Source: Curtobacterium sp. MMLR14_010 (GTDB taxonomy: Bacteria > Actinomycetota > Actinomycetes > Actinomycetales > Microbacteriaceae). Taken from it: a stretch of 64,000 nt of DNA. The translations under genes were made by a program, and so were the position numbers. The stretch is taken from NCBI RefSeq assembly GCF_001865015.1, contig NZ_MJGV01000079.1, forward strand, positions 134,064 to 198,063, in the 5' to 3' direction. Shown piece by piece: positions 58,710 through 64,000 of this stretch. Below the pieces are notes generated by a model. That model made no database searches. It was not told the DNA's origin and was given only the letters and a program-made list of their open reading frames with translations. Numbering within the stretch: the first letter of the stretch is position 1; every line of letters begins with the position of its first letter.

Positions 58710-59701
58710 CGTCGGCGTCCCGCTGCGACGGCGACCGCACCGGCGATGCCGAGCGCTGCGCCGATGATCCCGTTGCCGAGACGACGGTTCTCCACCCACC
58801 AGGTCTGCGGCGACCAGGCGTGCGCGTTCTCGTCGAACACACCGTGTGCGCCGTGGTCGCCCTCGACGGGGTCGTAGAGGTTCGACGGCAGCGACTGGCC
58901 GTCCTTCGAGGCGATCTGCTGCCCGGAGACCAGGGTCTTCGCGGCGTACCAGTCGGCGAAGCGCCCGCTGATCCGGTTGCCGAGGATCGTGTAGACGGTG
59001 GACTCGCCGACCCAGGTGCGGCGGCGGGGCCGCTCGGCGGTCGCGGCGATGGCGCGGGCACCGACCTCGGGCTGGTAGATCGGCGCGACGGGCTGCGGGT
59101 GGTGCGGCAGCTGCGACTTGACCCAGTTGAACTGGATCGTGTTGAGCGCCGGCATGTCGACGCGGGACACCTGCACCTTGCTGCCCTGCTCGATGAGCTC
59201 GGAGACGACGGACTCGGTGAACCCGACGATCGCGTGCTTGGCCCCGCAGTACGCGGCCTGCAGCGGGATGCCCCGGAAGCCGAGCGCCGAACCGACCTGG
59301 ATCACGTGGCCGTGGTCGCGCGGCACCATGCGCGTGAGTGCGGCGCGGGTGCCGTTCACGAAGCCGAGGTACGTCACGTCCAGGGCCCGCTCGAAGTCCT
59401 CGGGCGCGGTGTCGAGGAAGCGGCCGAAGACGCCCACCATGACCCCGTTCACCCAGAGGTCGATCGGGCCGAGCTCGGCCTCGATGCGGTCAGCGGCGCG
59501 CTCGACGGCCTCGCGGTCGGCGACGTCCACGGAGAGTGCGAGACCGCGCTGCCCGGCGGCCACGACCTCGGCGGCCGCGGCGTCCACGCCCTCCTGGCCG
59601 CGGGCGATCACGGCCACGTCCCACCCCTTGGCGGCGAGCTCCCGCACCGTCGCTCGTCCGAGTCCTGCCGAACCACCGGTCACCACTGCCACACGTGTCA
59701 T
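58706..59701 (-). CDS. SDR-family oxidoreductase with C-terminal membrane segment
   Basis: This 331-residue enzyme has the NAD(P) motif VAVVTGGSAGLGRATV, VNGVMVGVFG, and the active-site AAYCGAKHAIVGF (YxxxK). The family is about 250 residues, but this one continues with ~80 residues ending in a hydrophobic segment (GIIGAALGIAGAVAVAAG) that may attach it to the membrane. A CTGGAGG site precedes the ATG. Confidence 0.88.
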   Translation of the reverse strand: MTRVAVVTGGSAGLGRATVRELAAKGWDVAVIARGQEGVDAAAAEVVAAGQRGLALSVDVADREAVERAADRIEAELGPIDLWVNGVMVGVFGRFLDTAPEDFERALDVTYLGFVNGTRAALTRMVPRDHGHVIQVGSALGFRGIPLQAAYCGAKHAIVGFTESVVSELIEQGSKVQVSRVDMPALNTIQFNWVKSQLPHHPQPVAPIYQPEVGARAIAATAERPRRRTWVGESTVYTILGNRISGRFADWYAAKTLVSGQQIASKDGQSLPSNLYDPVEGDHGAHGVFDENAHAWSPQTWWVENRRLGNGIIGAALGIAGAVAVAAGRRR

Positions 59702-59782
59702 GCCTCCAGTTGTACGCACGCCCCGGCGCCGTCACTCAGCGATGTCCCCCGGGCGCGCTGCCCGGCGGGCAGACTGAGCGGC

Positions 59783-60397
59783 ATGGACACCCACGAGGAC
59801 GACGTCATCGAGGAAGCCCCGCCCTCCTGGGTCCTGCGGACGCCGACTCGGCGGCGGGAGGTCTGGCCCCTGCCGGCGTTCGCCGCGGTCCTCGCCGTGG
59901 TGCTCGTCGTCGTCCCCGTGCGACTCGGCGACCCGGTCTCGGTCGTCGTCGGATCCGTGTCGGGCTTCGCCGTGACGGCCGGCGCGGTCATGCTGGCCGT
60001 CGCCGGACGGACGGCCTACCGGGAGCAGTCGCGTGCGGCCTCCTGGCGGTTCCACGTGGTGGGGGTGGTCCTCGGGTTCGGCACCGCGACGATCCTGGCG
60101 CTCGGCAGCCTGGCACGGGGCCACTTCATCGGTCTGGGTTCTGGCGGCCTCTTCATGGCCTGGCAGGTCTTCCTGCTCGCGCGCTCGGTCCCGCGGTTCG
60201 ACCGGCTCGTCGCCGCCGTCTGCGCGACGGCGCTCGCCGTGGGCGGAGCGACCCTTGCGGTGCTCGGCGTGGTCCTGCCGGACGTCCCGGAGTCGCGCGA
60301 GGCCGTCTGGATCGGCCCGGGCACCCTCGTCGCGGTCGTGGCCGCGGTCGTCGCCGTGCTCCAGTTCCGTGTCGCCCGTACCGCGCCGCCAGACTGA
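59783..60397 (+). CDS. Multi-pass membrane protein of unknown function
   Basis: This 204-residue protein has about six membrane segments starting near residue 30 (WPLPAFAAVLAVVLVVVPVRLG) after an acidic N-terminus. It ends with a short hydrophilic tail. No family is recognised. AGACTG lies 6 nt before the ATG and may be its -10. Confidence 0.7.
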   Translation: MDTHEDDVIEEAPPSWVLRTPTRRREVWPLPAFAAVLAVVLVVVPVRLGDPVSVVVGSVSGFAVTAGAVMLAVAGRTAYREQSRAASWRFHVVGVVLGFGTATILALGSLARGHFIGLGSGGLFMAWQVFLLARSVPRFDRLVAAVCATALAVGGATLAVLGVVLPDVPESREAVWIGPGTLVAVVAAVVAVLQFRVARTAPPD

Positions 60398-60416
60398 GCG
60401 AGCGCGCTCGGCGTGC

Positions 60417-61190
60417 TCAGCGCCCGGCACCGAACCGCGTCGTGACACCGGGGGAGTACAGCACCGAGTCCGGCGCCAGCGACGTCAGCGCGAGCGGCAG
60501 TCCGGCGGCGCCGATCAGGTCGTCCCGGAGCGTCGCGATCGACCCTCGGTGCAGCGCCCACGGCTCGTGCTCGTTCGGCCAGTAGCGCGTCGCGCCGGCC
60601 CGTCGCACGTGCATGCCCCACCGTGCCGTCAGGAAGGTCTCGAGCGTGCTCGGCTCCGCGATCGCCTCGCCCACGTCGACCTCGACGAGGGAGCGCAGGT
60701 GTGACCCGTGCCGCCGCATCGCATACCCGACACGGCCGTCGCCGGAGCGGTACTCGGCGTTCGCCCACCAGTACGGCAGGCCGGTGGCCACGCGGGCGCC
60801 GATCGTCGGCAGGAGCTTCCCCGCGTCGAGCGACAGGAACACCACCCCGTGCTGCCCGTGTTCGTCCAGCGTGTAGACGCGCACGTTGACCTCGACGAAG
60901 TCGCCGATCGACCCGGTCCGGCCCAGCGGCCCGAGCAGCGGGAACCGGGTGTCCTCGAACCGGAACCCGATGAGGCCCACCCAGGTGGTCACGCCGTCGT
61001 CCACCCCGTCGACGCTCATCGTGTCGGGCCGCGTCCCGGCGGGCAGCAGGGGAGCGACGGCGGACACGTCGACGCGCCAGTGCACGAAGACGACGTCGAG
61101 CCAGTCCTGCGAGATCCAGGGACGGCCCGTCAGGCCGGGGGCGACGGACTGGAGGCTCGGCACGGCTCCCACGGGTCGGCTGTCGGTCAC
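60417..61190 (-). CDS. DUF2071/YqjF-like protein
   Basis: This 257-residue protein resembles DUF2071 (acetoacetate-decarboxylase-like fold): [60 protein letters not shown] and [11 protein letters not shown]. Its biochemical role is unknown. The GTG start overlaps the nitroreductase stop by 4 bp, so the two are co-translated. Confidence 0.82.
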   Translation of the reverse strand: MTDSRPVGAVPSLQSVAPGLTGRPWISQDWLDVVFVHWRVDVSAVAPLLPAGTRPDTMSVDGVDDGVTTWVGLIGFRFEDTRFPLLGPLGRTGSIGDFVEVNVRVYTLDEHGQHGVVFLSLDAGKLLPTIGARVATGLPYWWANAEYRSGDGRVGYAMRRHGSHLRSLVEVDVGEAIAEPSTLETFLTARWGMHVRRAGATRYWPNEHEPWALHRGSIATLRDDLIGAAGLPLALTSLAPDSVLYSPGVTTRFGAGR

Positions 61191-62017
61191 GGGGTGCTCG
61201 GGTCGTCACGATGGCGGGTCACGGGAGCATCGTCCCACCCGGTCTGCGGCGTCGCACAGGTCCCTCGGAACACGTACTGCGACGGACGCTTCCGTTCGTT
61301 CGACACCCAGTCGATCGCTGGACGCCGACGTTCGGGCGGCAGGTACCCGATCCGGTACACGGCCATCAGCTCGAGCTCCGGCGGGACCTCGAGCAGCTGT
61401 TCGACCTCGGTCCACGACTCCTCGATCTCCATCGGGAACGAGACGAACTGGATGCCGAGGCCGAGTTCGGTCGTCGCGAGCCAGATGTTCTCCATCGCCG
61501 CACCCATGCTGAACACCGAGTAGAACGCGTTCCTCGCTTCCTTCCGGTACTCGGCACGGTCGAGCATCACGCCGAGCAGCAGCGGCGACCCGGCCACGAG
61601 CTTCCGGTTCTCCTCGCCGAGGGTCTGCGGCACCCGGAGCGTGTTCAGCAGGAACTGCCCGCGCTTGGTGAACACCTGGCCGGTGAACGGGCGCAACGGC
61701 TTCGGGAGCTTGTCGAAGAGCATGCCGTCACGGCGCTCGTCCATCTCCGCCTGGCTGAACCGGAAGTAGGGCCGGTACCGCTCGAAGAACGTGCCCTCCG
61801 ACATCGTGCGGGTCATCGCCCGCCCGCTGATCGCCGCGACCTGGTCGATCGTCGACCGTTCCTCGACCAGCACGAAGCGCCACGGCTGGCTGTTCAGCTG
61901 CGACGGAGCCCGGCCGGCCAACTCGACCAGGAGCCGCTGGTGCTCCTCGGACACGGGATCCGGCAGGAACGCACCGTTCGTCGTGCGTCGGCGTCGGATG
62001 GCCTCGATGAGCTCCAC
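61187..62017 (-). CDS. Nitroreductase-family flavoprotein
   Basis: This 276-residue protein contains [40 protein letters not shown] and the C-terminal [13 protein letters not shown], matching FMN-dependent nitroreductases. An insertion of ~60 residues ([20 protein letters not shown]) makes it longer than the usual ~210. The GTG at 62017 has a GGGAGGA site. Its substrate is unknown. Confidence 0.88.
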   Translation of the reverse strand: MELIEAIRRRRTTNGAFLPDPVSEEHQRLLVELAGRAPSQLNSQPWRFVLVEERSTIDQVAAISGRAMTRTMSEGTFFERYRPYFRFSQAEMDERRDGMLFDKLPKPLRPFTGQVFTKRGQFLLNTLRVPQTLGEENRKLVAGSPLLLGVMLDRAEYRKEARNAFYSVFSMGAAMENIWLATTELGLGIQFVSFPMEIEESWTEVEQLLEVPPELELMAVYRIGYLPPERRRPAIDWVSNERKRPSQYVFRGTCATPQTGWDDAPVTRHRDDPSTP

Positions 62018-62034
62018 TGCTGTCCTCCCTGGCG

Positions 62035-62409
62035 TCAGCGTCCGCCCGCGAGCACCGCCCCCAGGTAGGACGGAGCGGCGGCGACCGCGACTTGCCAGTG
62101 TGCTCCGGAGCGGGGGTCCGTCCGTGGAGCAACGGCCAGCGGGACGAGTGCCGGCAGCAGGAACAGGGCCGCGCGTGACCGTGTCCACAGCGGTGTCGTC
62201 GCGGCCACGCCCGTCAGGGCAGCGGTCACGACGAACAGCCCGTGGTGCACGACCCGCAGGCGCTTCGTCCGGATCACGCGGACGGCCACGGCGGTGCCCC
62301 AGGCACAGTTCGCGACGTAGGCGAGCGCCGCTGCCTTGACCAGCCGCCGGGCCGGACCCCGGCCTGCCGGAGCCGCGCCGAGCCTCCTGGCTGTGTCCTG
62401 CCGCCGCAT
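62035..62409 (-). CDS. Small multi-pass membrane protein
   Basis: This 124-residue protein has a basic N-terminus and about four hydrophobic segments ([69 protein letters not shown]). No family is recognised. It lies 17 bp before the nitroreductase gene on the same strand. The ATG is 7 nt after a TACCGT hexamer. Confidence 0.7.
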   Translation of the reverse strand: MRRQDTARRLGAAPAGRGPARRLVKAAALAYVANCAWGTAVAVRVIRTKRLRVVHHGLFVVTAALTGVAATTPLWTRSRAALFLLPALVPLAVAPRTDPRSGAHWQVAVAAAPSYLGAVLAGGR

Positions 62410-62416
62410 GACGTCG

Positions 62417-62422
62417 ACGGTA
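62417..62422 (-). promoter_or_regulatory. -10 element of membrane protein/nitroreductase operon
   Basis: TACCGT on the minus strand, 7 nt before the ATG at 62409. Confidence 0.5.
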
Positions 62423-62467
62423 CGCGACCATCTGTCCACCGCACGGCAGAGAGCTGATGTGTGATGT

Positions 62468-62488
62468 TCCAGTTGTGGGACAATTGGA
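62468..62488. promoter_or_regulatory. Inverted repeat over the DUF418 promoter
   Basis: TCCAGTTG and CAATTGGA (one mismatch) are separated by 5 bp. The right arm overlaps the -10 hexamer GACAAT (62479-62484), which ends 6 nt before the ATG at 62491. A protein bound here would block transcription. Confidence 0.5.
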
Positions 62489-62490
62489 CC

Positions 62491-63483
62491 ATGACTGCAC
62501 CCGACCGTCTCGTCTTCGTCGACGTCCTCCGTGGGTTCGCGCTCTTCGGCATCCTCTTCGTCAATGCCATCGACATCACCGGTGTCGGGTCGGGATGGGT
62601 CCGGGCGCACGAGACCGCGCTGCCCCCTGACCCGGTGCGCGACCTGCTGTACGCCACGACGCAGACCCGCTTCGTGCCGATCTTCAACACGCTCTTCGGG
62701 GTCAGCCTGTTCTTCGTGCTCTCCGGTGCGCGTGCACGGTCCCCGCGGCCGTGGCTCGTGATGCTGCGGCGGCTCGTCGGACTCGTGCTCATCGGCGTGG
62801 TGCTGATGCTCGTGTACCCGGGGAACGTGCTCTACGAGTACGGCGTGGCCGGGCTGCTGGTCCTGGCGGTCGTCATGCTGGCACCGCGCTGGGCGACGCT
62901 CGGTGCCGGGCTCGTGCTGACCGTCGGGGCCTACGCCCTCACCGGCGGTGGGCTGCTCGCGACACCGGGGCTGATGCTGCTCGGAGCCGGACTGGCCGCG
63001 TACGGCGTCCCCAAGGCCCTCGGTGCAGCGGGCCCGGCGGCCGCCGTGGTCTTCGGCGCCTCGGCCCTGATGAGCGTCCCGCTGGTGTGGTGGCAGGTCG
63101 CGGCCGGTGGCGGTGACCCGCGGTTCTCGACGCTCGGCGGGGTCGCCGGTGTCGTGATGGCGGTGGCGTACACGACCGGACTGGCGCTGCTGTGGCAGAC
63201 GCCGCTCCGACGCGCACTCGCCTGGTTCTTCGAGCCGCTGGGCCGGATGGCGCTGACGAACTACGTCGTCGCGGCGATCGTCTTCGCGGTCGGCGCTCGG
63301 CTCCTGGACTTCTCGATGTCGACCGAGGTCTGGCCCGTCGTCGTACTGGGGCTCGTCGTCATCGTGCTGCAGTCGATCGGCAGCCGTCTCTGGCTCGCCC
63401 GGTTCGTGTACGGCCCGGTCGAGTGGGTTTGGCGCACGGCGACGTGGCTGCGGCCTGCGGCGTTCGTACGGTCGGCCAGCTGA
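62491..63483 (+). CDS. DUF418/YeiB-like membrane protein
   Basis: This 330-residue protein begins [21 protein letters not shown], the start of the DUF418/YeiB family related to membrane acyltransferases. It has about ten membrane segments, [17 protein letters not shown], and [11 protein letters not shown] near the end. Its function is unknown; relatives are linked to envelope modification. The ATG at 62491 is chosen from the promoter spacing. Confidence 0.85.
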   Translation: MTAPDRLVFVDVLRGFALFGILFVNAIDITGVGSGWVRAHETALPPDPVRDLLYATTQTRFVPIFNTLFGVSLFFVLSGARARSPRPWLVMLRRLVGLVLIGVVLMLVYPGNVLYEYGVAGLLVLAVVMLAPRWATLGAGLVLTVGAYALTGGGLLATPGLMLLGAGLAAYGVPKALGAAGPAAAVVFGASALMSVPLVWWQVAAGGGDPRFSTLGGVAGVVMAVAYTTGLALLWQTPLRRALAWFFEPLGRMALTNYVVAAIVFAVGARLLDFSMSTEVWPVVVLGLVVIVLQSIGSRLWLARFVYGPVEWVWRTATWLRPAAFVRSAS

Positions 63484-63501
63484 CCTCTGAGGACGTCGGG
63501 G

Positions 63502-63939
63502 CTACGCGGACTCGCGCGAGACCAGGCGGGACAGCACGATGGCGGAGCGCGTGTGGTCCACCTGCGGTGCCAGCCGGACGCGATCGAGCGCTTCCTCAAG
63601 CGCCGGCAGGTCCTTCGACCGCATGTGCACCACGGCGTCGGCACTGCCGGTGACGGTGCCGGCGTCGACGACCTCCGGCACGGAGTCGAGCAGCATGCGG
63701 AGTTCGTCGGGGGAGACCGTGCCGCGGCAGTACAGCTCGACCCAGGCCTCGGTGCCACGGTCCTCGACCGCGGGGTCGACCTTGATCGTGAACCCGCGGA
63801 TGACCCCGTCGGCGACGAGCCGGTCCACGCGGCGCTTGACGGCCGAGGCCGAGAGCCCGACGACCGACCCGATGTCGCCGTAGCCGGCACGGGCGTTGTC
63901 CCGGAGCTGGTCCAGGATGCGGTGGTCGAGCGAGTCCAT
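63502..63939 (-). CDS. Lrp/AsnC-family regulator
   Basis: This 145-residue protein has an N-terminal helix-turn-helix (LDHRILDQLRDNARAGYGDIGSVVGLSASAVKRRVDRLVADGVI region) and a RAM ligand domain (AWVELYCRGTVSPDELRMLL; VTGSADAVVHMRSKDLPALEEAL). Such proteins respond to amino acids. It converges with the DUF418 gene. Its target may lie to the right of the window. Confidence 0.92.
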   Translation of the reverse strand: MDSLDHRILDQLRDNARAGYGDIGSVVGLSASAVKRRVDRLVADGVIRGFTIKVDPAVEDRGTEAWVELYCRGTVSPDELRMLLDSVPEVVDAGTVTGSADAVVHMRSKDLPALEEALDRVRLAPQVDHTRSAIVLSRLVSRESA

Positions 63940-63947
63940 CGGCAGTC

Positions 63948-63953
63948 ATCGTA
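63948..63953 (-). promoter_or_regulatory. -10 element of Lrp gene
   Basis: TACGAT on the minus strand, 8 nt before the ATG at 63939. Confidence 0.45.
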
Positions 63954-63983
63954 CGCGCAGTCGTTGCGAGCACGTCGGGGTGC

Positions 63984-64000
63984 ACGCACGAAACGTGCGT
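63984..64000. promoter_or_regulatory. Inverted repeat upstream of Lrp gene
   Basis: ACGCACG-AAA-CGTGCGT ends at the window edge, ~45 bp upstream of the Lrp gene. It may be an Lrp-type binding site serving this gene and a divergent neighbour outside the window. Confidence 0.45.

Overview
The window is GC-rich, densely coded DNA from a Gram-positive actinobacterium, most likely Microbacteriaceae and possibly close to Curtobacterium. That placement is an inference from gene content: NucS, an actinobacterial haem cluster with a ChdC/HemQ-type enzyme and a cysteine-rich ferrochelatase, DUF6286/Asp23 envelope proteins, and many start codons 6-8 nt behind a -10-like hexamer. No rRNA, tRNA, CRISPR array, insertion sequence or prophage was recognised. 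The region reads as ordinary chromosome with many small operons joined by ATGA, GTGA or TGATG overlaps.

Layout. 1-2.1 kb: the end of a DhaK-DhaL kinase coupled to a triosephosphate-isomerase-like gene. 2.6-6.8 kb: a five-gene chain (small membrane protein, alanine racemase, D-Ala-D-Ala ligase, histidine kinase, response regulator). 6.9-9.3 kb: an SDR-like protein without its catalytic pair, divergent from a MarR gene, then a TetR gene. 9.3-16.9 kb: a Gfo/Idh plus sugar epimerase operon with a clear operator, an esterase, a TetR-like gene, NUDIX, an unknown coupled gene pair, VOC, a P-loop kinase and an NmrA-like gene. 16.9-26.1 kb: MFS, HAD, NucS, a LacI/MFS divergon, MATE, GAP-family and NCS2 transporters. 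26.2-30.7 kb: an LAFTG wall-anchored protein, an M13 peptidase and a coupled beta-lactamase-fold protein with a degenerate active site. 30.7-36.8 kb: an Asp23/AmaP/DUF2273/DUF6286/CsbD envelope-stress operon, an AraC regulator and a small SDIPGE-repeat protein.

36.8-48.4 kb: a nearly complete haem pathway from glutamyl-tRNA (hemA divergent from hemE-hemY; then chdC-hemH-hemC-hemD-hemB-hemL), interrupted by three small membrane-protein genes. The set fits the coproporphyrin-dependent route of Gram-positive bacteria. 48.4-48.7 kb holds an array of short GAGAC...GTCTC palindromes. 48.7-54 kb: an ABC ATPase, a GntR regulator, an AcuI/YhdH-type reductase, phosphofructokinase, an AlkA-type glycosylase and MarR. 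54.1-57.7 kb: a full-length PutA homologue whose active-site residues look substituted in both enzyme domains. 57.9-64 kb: small acidic and membrane proteins, an SDR, DUF2071, nitroreductase, DUF418 and Lrp/AsnC genes.

The most unusual items are the palindrome array after hemL, the PutA-like protein with missing catalytic residues, the Asp23 operon containing an 11-residue-repeat fusion, the alr-ddl-two-component operon, the unknown pair at 14.0-14.9 kb, and a 12-bp motif (CCGAGCCTCCCG) that recurs through the window. All functions are inferred from sequence reading alone; no database search was run.
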